64,000 nt of DNA from NCBI GenBank assembly GCA_030512335.1, contig JAULSU010000001.1:5208001-5272000 (forward strand). Direction: 5' to 3'. Numbering within the stretch: the first letter of the stretch is position 1; the number at the start of each line of letters is the position of its first letter. Below, in pieces: positions 30,890-42,307 of the stretch. Below the pieces are notes generated by a model. The model was not told the origin of the DNA and made no database searches. It worked only from the letters and a program-made list of their open reading frames with translations. The DNA is from Immersiella caudata. Lineage: Eukaryota > Ascomycota > Sordariomycetes > Sordariales > Lasiosphaeriaceae. The position numbers and the translations under genes are program-made.

Positions 30890-32017
30890 TGTCGCTGCAG
30901 CTGGAAAAGGGAAAACCGAAAAATCCGGGTCGCAGCTATATCATTATCGCATTACCAACTCCAAATCGCAACCCGAAATGAGCGACAGTGCTGAATCCGT
31001 GTCTTGTTCAACCTCTCGTAGAACCAATTTGGCTCCGTTCGCCTCTGAACGGAGACGTCGCACGTCCGCGACGCGCCAACGTCAGCCGAGGCCAATTTTC
31101 ACAGCTGGCGGCGGGCCGATGCGGGGTGGCCTCGACCCCTGAACACTGTCAACGAGAACGAAGGGCCTTCAAGGTGCATCTATCATTAGTTACCCTCCTC
31201 CTCAATGCACACCTCGATTCGCCTAATGCCTCTTTCTCGAACGGCCTTAAAAAGCACTTCATTTCTAAATAGGTTACAAAGTTTCTAATCACAGACCCAG
31301 CCAAGTCAACAAACCCAACCAGTCGTGGTCCAAGTCTTGGGGTTGCACTGACGACATCGATCGTTGCAGACCTCCTCAGGGGCAAGACGGTCAGAGCGGC
31401 AGATTTCACAGTCCCAAAGACTCAAAATCGGCATCTCTAGGCGATTTCACAGATGCAACCACTTGATTCACAACTCACATCTTGACGCTTGACGAGACCG
31501 GGGATGTGGGAGCAACCCGCTATGGTTGCAGGGGTCTGAGGAACATCAGACAAGCTAGCGCTGTTAGGTGCGACGACGCGAGACACCATCGTCGACCATC
31601 ATCGGCAACACGGCACTGACGTTGCCTTGAGGCTCTGCCGCACGCATTGTTCAAAGACCACTTTGACCACTCTCTGGTGACCTTTGGTTCATGTCGATCC
31701 CCAGGTGGACCAGGAACTCGGCTATGGTTCTGTTTATAGCCATCGCGAACACCCGTTCGCCGAGATGACACACCAAGACTACCCCGTGCTACATCCCATG
31801 GGCCGAATGGGTGGCTGTTGCGAGAGGAAGCTCCATCCCCACAGATACTACTGAGATGTTTATATGATCTCCAGCACACCACGCTGATCTTGCGCGTTCA
31901 TCCCCCATTCAGCTCTTACCCACAGCCGGTCTGTTTTGTTTCCCTTCTCCTGTAGATCGTCAAACGGTTCCTTCTTTTTCGTCTCATTCGGCATATTCCA
32001 AGCTCCACCACTTCAAG
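30890..32017. promoter_or_regulatory. Divergent intergenic region between GUP1 and small secreted protein
   Basis: About 1.1 kb with both promoters. It contains a compact region of nested inverted repeats at 31029-31079 (listed separately). The last 120 bases are CT-rich, typical of a leader. Small open frames here are not convincing. Confidence 0.5.
31029..31079. other. Two adjacent hairpins closed by TTGG/CCAA
   Basis: Perfect 8-bp stem CTCCGTTC/GAACGGAG (31033-31040 with 31047-31054, 6-nt loop), then a perfect 6-bp stem CGTCGC/GCGACG (31056-31061 with 31068-31073), all bracketed by TTGG (31029-31032) and CCAA (31076-31079). The result is a Y-shaped fold in DNA or RNA. Function unknown; it could be a structured RNA element or a paired protein-binding site. 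Confidence 0.45.
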
Positions 32018-32599
32018 ATGTATCTCAACACAGTCGTCCTCTTCTCACTCGTGGCGTCCGCGCTCGCCCTACCCAGCGGGACAAACAACCGGGTAGAAAG
32101 GAGAGCCGTCCTTTCACAAAGAACCTATGCACAGTTTCAAGTATCGAACGGAGTTGGCGGAAATGCCCTCGAGGAGGTCTTCCAAAAGTTCCCTGTAGGT
32201 CGCTCTCCTTACCTCTCAGCTATTCCTTGAACAGCACTCTAACTTCCACAGATAGACGAGTCGAGCCTTGCGACGATCGACCCTGAAGACCTTGCTCTTA
32301 TCAAGGTTGCGGGCGAGACAGCTGAGCAGGCAGAAGTCGGCACAGGCGGGTTCAATGAGGCGATCGACACTGCCGGGGGCAAAAACACGCCGGCCGGTGA
32401 GGCGCTTCAAGTCGGGAAAATCAAAAATAAGGTGCTAAAGCTGCAGTTGTCTGTTCTTAGGCTAGGGGCTGAGGTGGCCAGCGGAAGAACAGACAGGGTT
32501 GCGAAGCTGGAGGAGCAGAGGACAAAGTTGGCCAAGAATGTCGAGTTGGATAGGGAGGCGGCTGGGCAGAGGAGCACGGCAGTGAACTTTAGGGGTTAG
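32018..32599 (+). CDS. Small secreted protein (fungal 'YAQFQxSxGxxGNA' family)
   Basis: Two exons, 32018-32194 and 32252-32599, join to 174 aa (donor gtaggt, acceptor cacag). Seen: a signal peptide (MYLNTVVLFSLVASALA), a dibasic 'RVERRAVLS' site that a Kex2-type protease could cut, then 'YAQFQVSNGVGGNALEEV', 'FNEAIDTAGGKNT' and 'ALQVGKIKNKVLKLQLSVL', ending in a helical, charged C-terminus without cysteines. From memory, many filamentous ascomycetes have a secreted protein with this same order of motifs, so I place it in that uncharacterised family. It may be an effector-like or wall-associated protein; no activity can be read from the sequence. Confidence 0.85.
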
Positions 32600-33536
32600 T
32601 GGCTACGATGGAGGAGGACATGTGTCTGGATGATACTCGTGGTGTGGTTGCGGAAGGTCGAATAAGGCTATTTGAAGCTCTGTAAGCACTTGATGACGAC
32701 TTGAATACGTGCTCGTCGACTGTGACGACACGACACGCTATAGGAAGCACTAAAATGTGCCGAACATGTAACTGTTTCCTTGAAGCTTGTCATAAGATTG
32801 GTTTTTGGAGGATGTGATGTGAAGGTGTCAAGGGGCGATTTATTCCGGCTGCCTGACGAAACAGGAGGAGGTGAGCTGAGGGAGGTGCTATGGTTTTACT
32901 ATGTATATTGCTAAATGTTCGTAAAGAGGGTGGAAACCACAGCTGCACAGCCTCGTGACGAGCAGATGCAGACCACCCACGATGCTTCTCGAAGCTTTGG
33001 GGTCCGTCAAAGCTGTTCCAGGTTACGTACCCTCAATCTGCGCGTCCACTTGGCAGGTGGGGGCACAGGGGTGAATGGCCCCGCTTTCAACGTGCTGGAG
33101 ATCAACGCGCAATGCGATTGGATATGCATGCTCCCTGTCGGCTGTACGTACCACAAGCTCCCAGGACGGGACTCTTCCTTACAATTGCGCGCCAGTATCC
33201 AGCACTTGCGAAACCGTGTCGAAAGAAAGCTCTGACTTACGAGCGACTTCCCGACAGCGAAATTACCAGAGGCCAATGCTATTGCGACCCCTGAGCCGAC
33301 CCTGTCCGTTCCGAAGGAAAGCTCGTTTCGCCTTGAGCAGCCCGAACGCCGCTCTAATCCCGTTGGCATCGCGCCCCTACGTCACGCCAGGATAAAGTCT
33401 CAACCAAACCGATATCTAATATCTAACATCCGCGGATCGCGTGCATGCTCTACGTCCTCTCCGGGCTCCGCCAATGGTGCCTGCGTTGCTTTCCAAGAGC
33501 TAGAACGAGAGGAGCGTGCCCGAGCGCGCTGAATGA
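32600..33536. promoter_or_regulatory. Intergenic region upstream of the VPS9-domain gene
   Basis: About 940 bases containing the 3' UTR of the small secreted protein gene and the promoter of the next gene. Open frames on both strands at 32915-33395 overlap and look non-coding. Confidence 0.45.
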
Positions 33537-36500
33537 ATGCAACCTCTAAACCCATTCCTGAGCGCTTTCTCGAAGAGCCCCCTCCTAGCCCAGTGCTCAC
33601 CCGCACAACAGCACGTCCTCCTTGTTCCCGCCACTGATGTCCTCCTCGACTCCCGCGATGCCGAGACCGGCGCGCCATTATCCGCGACGATAGCTTCGGA
33701 GGAATTCCTTGCGAGCCATGTCTTGCGCATTCCGGCTCCTCGGAGCCACGTCGTGGGAGGGAAGGAGGTCAGCCAGAATCTGCGCGAGCTCAGAGGGAAG
33801 CAAAAGATCTACAACACAGTCAACGGAAGGAGCATTGTCATAAAGGACAATTACATTTACAGCAATAAGGGTACAGCTCCTCCGACCTGCAATGACAAAG
33901 TCAATCCTAGAAGCTGACCCTCCTTGTTAAGGATTCAAAGCCCTAGCCCAGGCCAATCTCCTGAGCGACGCTATCTGGTACCCTGATACTCTAGACCCGA
34001 GGTCATTTCTGATCTACTACATCTCTCGACCGTTGGTTGGAACATGGGAGGAAGTAAAAATTACACCGGCCGTGCTCGCACCGGCGCCGAAGGAATCTGC
34101 GCAGAAGACGACCCCGTCCGGATCGAACCAGTCTGGCCTCCTAAGGAAGAAAAACATAAAGAGCTTCCACGAGCTTCTTAACAACTTCCCCGCCATTGCT
34201 CGGCAGATGCAGTCGGGCCTCGAGAAGCTCTTTCGCGAATTCACGGTTATCTTCGAGCGCCCGTTGCCCCCTCCTCCATCGTCAAACGATATCCCCGATC
34301 CAGAGCCCGACGGTCCAATAGCAAACGCGGTGAGGAAGGCTAGGTCAAATAGCACTGGAGACTTTGGAAAAAGAACCAACGGTGACCGGCCACCTGATGG
34401 ATACTCTGTGGAGGACGACGAGGATGTTATGCGCGCTTCGCTCGAGACAGCTGTCACGGCGGCCATCGATCTTTTCCAGGGTGTCGACAAGCAGCAACTG
34501 TCACTTTTGGGGGCAACTACCGAGCTCACCGGGCCCATCGTGGAACGGCTCATTGAACGTTACGTCACCGAGAATGTCCATCACCTCCTGTTCCCACGGC
34601 TCGCCTCCTTGAAGAGACCAGATGATCTGGAACTGGAAGCTAAGATTCGACAAATGGACTTCATTGATCTCTCGCAACTCGGTGTTCTTATTGACGGTGG
34701 ACCCGATGTGAAGCGTGATATCATTGAACGGTTGGGACGGGCTGTCGAGGAGTTCCGCAAAATGCCCAACGCCAGCTCGCCGCAGGAAATGATGGAAATC
34801 CTGTTGTCCACAACGAAGGCCGCCACACAACTTAGTGATGCCCCTGAGACTAGCGACCCTAAAGCCGCTGCTTCTGAGAAGCCTATCATGACGATCAACG
34901 CCGACACGCTGGTGTCCCTGTTGCTCTACGTGGTCATCAAGGCGCAAATAAAGCACCTGCAAGCGAGACTAATCTACATTCGTCACTTTATCTTTATTGG
35001 AGATATTGACAGTGGTGAGATGGGATACGCGCTGAGTACCTTTGAGGCGGTGCTGGCGTACCTGGACCGAGAATCAGGGGGCCTTCGAAGAGCCAGCCGG
35101 CGAAACAAGGCTCTTTGGGACGCAGCGTCCAAGGGCGACTTGGCTGAGCTGAAGAAGATTATGGAGCCAAGTGAGGATGGGGCGGACGGAGACGACTTTG
35201 CTGTTGAGTCTGCTCCATCCTCGAGGAGGGCTTCAGCATCCTCCACTGGCTGGAGCTTCACGAATGGGGTGTCAGAACCAGAGTCCTCTGCTGCTTCTGT
35301 CTCCGAGACATTTTCACTTGGGTCTGGCTTGGGTCATGTATTCCCGTTCCAGAATGGTAGTATCGACGAAGATACCATCCCAGCACCCCTCAGGAGGGCC
35401 AAGAAAAAGGTGGTCATGGATACGCGGAGCATGTCAAGCAGCTCGGAGGTCTCCTTCAGGTCTCGGACGGCGAGCTTTAACACCTTTACCAGCGGTGTTG
35501 AAGGTGATACTTCGATTGAGCGTCTGTCGCAAACTCAAAACTCGCTCGGGGAATCAGTACCCATGATGGCAATTCAGCACAAACAGCCAGAGGCCTTGAA
35601 ATATCTGCTCTCTCTGAAGCAATATTACTCGGCAGGTTTCATCCTTGATGACAGGAACAACGAAGGAACTACGTTGTTTAGCGCTGCTGTCCAGTTAGGG
35701 ATGGAATCCCTTGTCAACATGGTACTGGACTCTCTCCTGGCATCCACGGACGACGATAGGATGCGCGACTACTTCGCGGCCCAGGACATCTGGGGAAGGA
35801 GTGCTGCACACTATATGTTTCACGCCCCCCATCTCTTGCAAAGGATTGGGCGGATGCTTCCATGGAGGCAAAAAGACAAGAATGGGCAAACACCGCTGTT
35901 TGCACTCTGTCGCTCCTACGATCATCCGAGGTACCTCGAAATGGTTCGCGAAGCGTTGGACCTGGCAGCCAAAACCCAAGGCGATGGGCAGCCTCTCCAC
36001 GTTGATGACCACGTCGACGCCAAGGGAAATACACTGCTCCACATTGTTACCGACGCCAGTTTAGCAAATCAGCTTCTCCAGCAATGCGATGTGGACGTCA
36101 ATGCCACGAACGAGAAGAAGTTCACGCCCTTGATGGTGGCCAGCAAATACGGCCGTTTCGAGATGGTTCGAGAGCTGTACAGCGACCCCCGAGTTGACCC
36201 GGCAGCAAGAGAACTGCGCGGTTTGACGGCGGTCGAACTGGCCAAGGATGAAGACGTCAGGAACAAGATTGACGACCTTGCTTTGTTTGCCCTCTCTCCT
36301 GGCGCTGACCTTCGCACGACCGGGGTTGTGCGATCTTACCTCGTCGAGGATGCCTCCATTCGCTTCGTCCTCAAGTCTGGGGCGCCGGTTGACAAGCACT
36401 CCTATGCAGTTACTACGTGCCGGCGGTCCTTGACCGATTTCGAGCATCTTGTCAAGCTGCTCCAGATGGAAAACCCAGCATCCTGGATTCCGACGCTGTC

Positions 36501-37583
36501 GGACCTGAGGTTGCCCATACAGATCCCATCCAAACCCAGCCGCTCAGTGCTCAGAGATCTCCAAATCCGTATGGATTGGTTCCTTCGGGTTCTCCTGGCC
36601 CACCCAACCTTCGCCACGCATGAGATGTTGTGGGAATTCTTCTTGGTGCAGGAACTGCAGTTGGAGACAATGGCAGAGCGAAGTAAACTCAAGGCCGACG
36701 CACTGATAGAAAAGGTTCACGACGAGTACGAGCCTGTTGAGGACCTCCGAGAAGTAGAGCAGTTTGTCGACCATGCCCGCGACATGGTCCGCAGCGTGCA
36801 CTTCTCCACCCGAAGTGTTGCCAGGCGTGCCAGCATGCTCGGAAACGTCTGCAACGGTAAGCCCCCAACCCCTTTTCCAACACGACCCGCAACTGACGGG
36901 CTCTAGATCTCTACGACGCCTCACAAATCCTCTCCAAAGCAGTCAGCACCCTCAGCTTCCTCCCCGCCTCTCACATCTCTGCCTTCGAAGTCTACGTCCA
37001 CTACCTCCAACCATCCCAGTCTTCACCGCACGCCATCTTCTTCGCCACCTTCCTCGCGCTCTACGCCAACGTCGAAGCCATTCTCAAAGCCCTTGCCCGT
37101 CCTCCGCAAACCATTGCAAAGATCAACACCATCCGTAGAGAAGCTGAGCGAAACTACAGTTCCCTCAACCGCTCTTCGCGGTGGCCGTTGGGTTTACTGG
37201 ATGACACGCGCCAGCGCATGAACGAAGAACGGGAGGAGAAAGCTAGGAAGAATGAGCACGATGCTGAGCTTCTATGCAAGGAGTTGCGGTACACCCAACA
37301 GACGGTGGCAAGTGAACTGGCGGGGTGGAGAGATATGCATGAACGGTTGGGTCGCAAGGCCATCAGGGATTTGGCGAGGGGGATGGTCACGGTGGAGAAG
37401 ATGAGGCTGGAGGGGATCAAGAGGGCACTGAGGAGGGTGAAGGAGATGGAGGTGGAAAGGACGGTCAGGTGGACCAGCAGGGATTTGGCCTCCACGAAGT
37501 TAGGCGGCGGTGAGGATGATGAGGACGATTTGTTTGGGAGTGAAGATGGGGTTGGTGCAGGACAGGGGCCGCCGGCGAGGTGA
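33537..37583 (+). CDS. VPS9-ankyrin-PX domain protein, putative Rab5-family GEF
   Basis: Large endosomal trafficking protein, probably an exchange factor for Rab5-type GTPases. Three exons, 33537-33870, 33932-36856 and 36907-37583, give 1311 aa. Seen: a conserved N-terminus ('LLVPATDVLLDSRD', 'EEFLASHVLRIP'); a helical bundle plus VPS9 domain at about residues 330-480 ('DTLVSLLLYVVIKAQIKHLQ', 'ARLIYIRHFIFIGDIDSGEM'); ankyrin-type repeats at about 650-890 ('EALKYLLSLKQYYSAGFIL', 'KNGQTPLFALCRSYDHPRYL', 'GNTLLHIVTDASLANQLLQQ', 'KFTPLMVASKYGRFEMVREL'); a PX-like phosphoinositide-binding domain at about 900-1015; and a long helical C-terminus that could form a BAR-like coiled coil. Domain order is complete. 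The exact partner Rab is inferred from the family only. Confidence 0.9.
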
Positions 37584-37593
37584 GAGGGGAGGT

Positions 37594-37605
37594 GAGGGTT
37601 AGGGT
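37594..37605. other. Telomere-like box GAGGGTTAGGGT
   Basis: TTAGGG-type repeat pair 10 bases after the stop of the VPS9 gene. Too short to be a telomere remnant by itself; listed because three similar boxes occur in the window. Confidence 0.4.
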
Positions 37606-40600
37606 AGGAAGGAAGGTTGGCCTTTGGCATAGGTCGCTGTGAAACTTGCTACGGGGCTGGGTTGGTTCGCATCAGGTTGGGCGGGCGACCAGGTCTGCTT
37701 GTGGCACAGTGCTGGGTTGGGCTCAAAACGGCCAGAGGGAGAAGGTATGCATTGCGTAAGCTCTTTGCTGGTTTTGCAAATCGTGGGATACTAGACTCTT
37801 TTGGAGTTGGTGTTCTTATTGTTTCTATCCACATTCCGGTGCAGTATAATGGTTGGTTGGTGTCTTTTTTTTTTGGCTTTTGTCCTACCTACCTACTGAT
37901 GGATCGTGTCGTTCTTGGGTTGTACCAACAGGAATAGGATAGATACCCACTTGCCTGAAGCTAAGTTGAAATTCAGAATCTGGCTTGGCTGGCTTCCATG
38001 TTTGGGTCTGTCTGTCGGTGAGGCTAGACGAACGGCTGCCCGCCTAGGCGCCTGTCACGGTGTCAGCCCAAACCGCCGCGCTTCGGAAGTATTACACGCA
38101 GGGAGACAGGGGGTTTCGCAGGTGGGAATCGGATCTGAATGAGCAAGGCACAGCATGCAAGACATCTTTTCTTCCTTCAATTTCGATCGTGGGATGTATG
38201 GCGGGCGGCTGGTTATATTCGGGTGGATGCACAAGAGATTAAAGAAACGGCGGACTGTAGCTGATGATGTAGGCAAATCTGTAGCCGCAAGGAGGACAGC
38301 CGCCGTAGGGCGGGCGGGTAACGGCGGACTCGGAGGGCTAAGCTTCTTCGGCGATGGTTTACGGAGGATTGCGTCTTGCGTGCATGGTCAAGTGAGATGA
38401 CCAGATGCATGACCGGGCTGGGAGAATGGGTCGAGTGGGCGGTTGGGAGGGAGGTTGAGACAGGAAAGAGAAAGGCGTGCAATACGGGTTGGTCGGGTAG
38501 TTGGGCCGGCTGGCCCTGTCTTGCAGGAACTGAAGTTGTGCATTATGACGCATGTGTCATGTTGAAGGGGAAGAGGCCTGTGGTGGGTGCTGAAACGGTG
38601 GCACGGTGAGGTTGAGATGGAAGGTGAGGTGAGTCGAGGAGGTGATGATTCCATTGTTGGGTCGACCCGGCAGCAGGCCGGGAGGCCGGGAGCACGAACG
38701 GACCTCTTCCTGCCGGTGTGCTTGCCCAGCCCGAGCAGGCGATGACGAGTGATGTGTCGTCTGTCGCGTCTCCCGCTGGACGAGTCATCGCCACCAAAAC
38801 AAAGAGAAATGCCGTGATGTTGTAGATTGCAAACACCGCATGCGCACGCCATCACATAGTGGTGAGTCACCGAGGAGGAGACCGAAAGCTGAGAGAAGGT
38901 TGTGATGAAACAAATGCCAAGCATGAAACAGACCTTCACCGCACTGCCGGGTAGCGGCTTGACGTCCGATGCGGGCGACGCCCGGGTTCTGGATGCGTTC
39001 GGCTCGCGCCTCCGCCTTTATGACTCTTCGTCGGGTCTGTGTGTCCGCATTGCAGAACTGGGATGAGAGCTGGTGGAGGTGTGAAGATCTCGGGAGGTTG
39101 GCGATGGTTGACGACGACCAATCGACACGAAAGAGACGGGAGTTTGAAGTTGAGTGGAACGCTTTCATTGGCTGGTAGCGATCTACGCTAATCGACGCGC
39201 CGCATGGCAACGGGCGCGTGCTGGTCAGCCAATCCCGATAGGGATCCAAGATCTGGCGCCGCACCGCGACGATGGGAAACGCTTGGACTCCCGCCTTACC
39301 GCGCCTGTTTCCCACCAAATCCGCGCAAGCAGGGAAAGATGGAGATCATCGCGCTTGCTATTTTCCGTGGCACCCCAACACGAACGACTCTTTTGGTCCA
39401 TGACTTCCAGCCCCAGCCGCCGCGCCTAAGCTCACCCATACAGACCCCGAGCGTCGCCTATTGACTAGGCGCCCGGCAGTCTGAAATGCCTTGTGGCAGT
39501 GCAGTAAGGAGCCTGCTGGGCAGGAGCCCGGAAATGAAGCTGGGCGAGGCCTTTAAGCATTGGATCCGTCGACGCCATGTCGGCTGTGACAGAGGATTGG
39601 GCTGTTGGACGGGCCTGGAGCTCTACCAAATTTCAGTAACCGCCAGTCTTCAGACCAAACCCGCCACGGGGCCCGGCGGACAAGGCGGCTGCCGGCGTCT
39701 TGGGGTTACCCGAGGCGCCGATTGTCAGTTAGTGGGTGGTGCCGCAGGCGGGCGCCAGGCCTAACAAGAGATCCACCTCCAGGATGACAGCCGCGTACCA
39801 GCCCCAACCCGGGATGGCAGGCCAATGCAAGCGCCCGCGCTTCCAGCATGAATTCGCCCTCTCCTGGCGCCTGCGGCAGATGCTCGAGTAAAGTTCCACA
39901 TTACTCTCCGGGGCTCTCCGTCGCATCGGCAAGCCGTCCAACCGTGGCCGAAAGATGACTTCTCCGGCTTTCTGTCTGACCGTGCAATTTCAATAGCCGC
40001 TCGCATAACCAGATCTCCCGCCCAGAATCGCCTGCGCATCCATCGCAACCTCCCGAGACACTCCTCGATCTCCTGGAGCATGACACGAGAGCGGGACGAG
40101 CGGACGGCGCCCAAAATAAGTGGGTCTGCCTTGGTCCGCCCTGCTCAGGCGAGACTATACTCCAGGGTACACACCACGCCCTGACAGAGAAGGACAGGGC
40201 GGCAAGCCGAAGCGCAATGGGAACACGAAATGAATTGGCCTTGCCAGGCCGGGACGGGGAACAAGCAGCTACCCAAACGCCCAATGCCGGCGTCGGCAGA
40301 GCGGACAGACAGAGACGAGAAGATGGATGCCCAATACGCATGCGCTGGCAGATGGCAGAAGTGTCCGTCGACATGCAATGCAAGAATGTATGGATACGAA
40401 GAGTCGCCAGCGACGACGGATGGATGGACGTATGCGGGTTTGGACCGTTGCGATTCGAAGTCTTATCTCGAAGAGGGGGGGAAGCATCGACGAGCTGCCC
40501 GCGCGTCCGCGCCTAAGGCACGGAAGACGAAAGCCACAGGTGTGGCTCTCTCGCCCTCCGACCCCGGGGCTTCGCGCGATCAGGTGGTCTGCTCTTCTCG

Positions 40601-41452
40601 GCACGTCGATCGCGAACAAGGTGCGGTTGGGTTTCTCGACTGACAGTCGAGAACGGTCGTGTCGCGTCCCCAGTCGCCATCACGCCGCGCCTCGTGGAGC
40701 TGGCGCCCACGCCCCGCGCCGAATGAAAGACACGGGCTGGGGTGGGACCGTTGGGACGCAAGCCGGCTCTCCACATCAGAGCCTTGGCGTCCGCCCCGCT
40801 CTGCTCTCTGGATCCTCGGGGCATCGGCGCTGGGCATCTGGGCCCCCGATCAGCTCTGCGTCGTACCCTGTGGTATCTGGGCCGTTGCCGTGGCCCGTCC
40901 AGCAGCAGCGAGAAAGCAGCTAATGCACCTTTGGACTGCAGTCCATGTGTCTAAATGTGAATGACTCATAGACGCCTCCTGCACTGCTCGCAGGGTGCAT
41001 TTGCTCCCGATCCAATGACAACGGTGAATCTTGCAGCGACTGGTCGCTTCTCAGAACATAGTCTCCTTCTTTTGAGGGAATGTCTCTCGATTGTTCGCTC
41101 GTTTCGAGTGAGAAGAGTGCAGACGAGGTGTGGGTTGAGCTGTCGTGGGGGAAATGCCGCATTCTGCATTCCGCATACCGAGAGCGACGACATCCATCAT
41201 CAGACGAGACAGACTAGGGCGCCCGTACTTTCCGTCCTTTGCAATCTCGTTGTCGGTATTGCGCAGCACAGTCAGGTCGGCAATGCCTCACGTAGCCGCT
41301 CGCCTAGAAGGGCTCGACCCGGCGTGTAATCAATTGTCAAGGCGGTAGTTGTCAGCGCCAGCCAGTAGCCTCCCAGATTCAGCTTCTTTGCGGGGTCCGC
41401 CGTCTGATAGTCCGGGCTGCCAAAATTGCTGAGCCGCCCAAACCACCGCTGA

Positions 41453-41844
41453 GGGGTACCAGTGGTACCCCGGTTTTCAAGCGCAAATAGAAGAGGCGCG
41501 AGGTACCGCCTCAGGGACATGGGGGTATGCGGTACGTACCGATTCCTCAGCAAACGTCTCATGGAAGCTCTAACACACCTCACGCAACGATGGCTTCCCT
41601 CTCTGGCCGCGAGGGATATGATGGTGTGCCAGGAGCACCAGTGTCTTCGCGTTTCAGGTTTACCTAGACCTATTTTCGACCAGACCTAATCAGCGCCGAC
41701 GTTTGGCTGCAGCCCTAGACGGGTACGTACCCTCCCGGGGTCGTCAGTCCATCGACCGCTGCAAGCCCGCACGCAGGCAAGTGCAAGCCCCTCCACCTTC
41801 CTCCGCAAGCATCCGCGGGATCTGCTTGCGGTCGGTACGGTACC
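41453..41844. promoter_or_regulatory. Cluster of GGTACC and GGTACGTACC palindromes
   Basis: Six GTAC-centred palindromic sites in 392 bases: GGGGTACC-AGT-GGTACCCC (41453-41471, two sites forming a perfect inverted repeat), GGTACC (41502-41507), GGTACGTACC (41531-41540), GGGTACGTACCC (41721-41732) and GGTACGGTACC (41834-41844). They lie about 460-855 bases upstream of the next start codon. A dimeric transcription factor could bind them; which one is unknown. Confidence 0.5.
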
Positions 41845-42307
41845 GATGTACTCCATGGGCCCTGGTCCACATCCACGTCTACCGCGCCCACGTCCACGCT
41901 TCGCGGTCTCGTCTCCCCAGTATTCCGCATCGCGCCGGGAAACCACTCATCGTCCCGCGAGTCGGCTGGTGCATCATGGGCCCGCGCTGGGCGGCCACCC
42001 ATGGCCTATGGTCTTGCTGGTGCCCGCGTCCCATCTCGCGATGAGGATAAGTATAGCCTTCATTCCCACGTCTCGCATCTTCTTGTTTGTTCATCCTCAA
42101 ACATATCCTCTCCAATCCACCAGAAAAGCCTCCGACTTTCACAGGAGAGGTCGTTTGTTGACCCTTCTTTCCTTCCCACTCTTCCTTCTTTACACATCAC
42201 CCCCGGAGCTGGCCTCCTTTGCCTCTCCTCGCCAGCCATCTAATCCTTAATCTGCTGTATCTTTTGTTGTGTGTCGTAGTCGAAACGACCGCCCACCAGT
42301 CGTCACC

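Larger units (their letters stand above)
37584..42307. other. 4.7-kb stretch without a convincing protein gene
   Basis: The longest gene-free region of the window. I looked for coherent exons on both strands; the open frames (for example 38388-38939 - and 40230-40643 +) overlap each other in several frames and lack domain-like composition. It contains a telomere-like pair at 37594-37605, a palindrome cluster at 41453-41844, and a CT-rich leader at about 42060-42240 before the next gene. Part may be long 5' UTR, distal promoter, or non-coding RNA; the sequence alone does not decide. Confidence 0.5.

Noticed and set aside
38388..38939. 183-codon - strand frame as a gene in the gene-poor stretch
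   Set aside because: Overlaps several other open frames on both strands, contains no domain-like segment, and has no supported splice partners.
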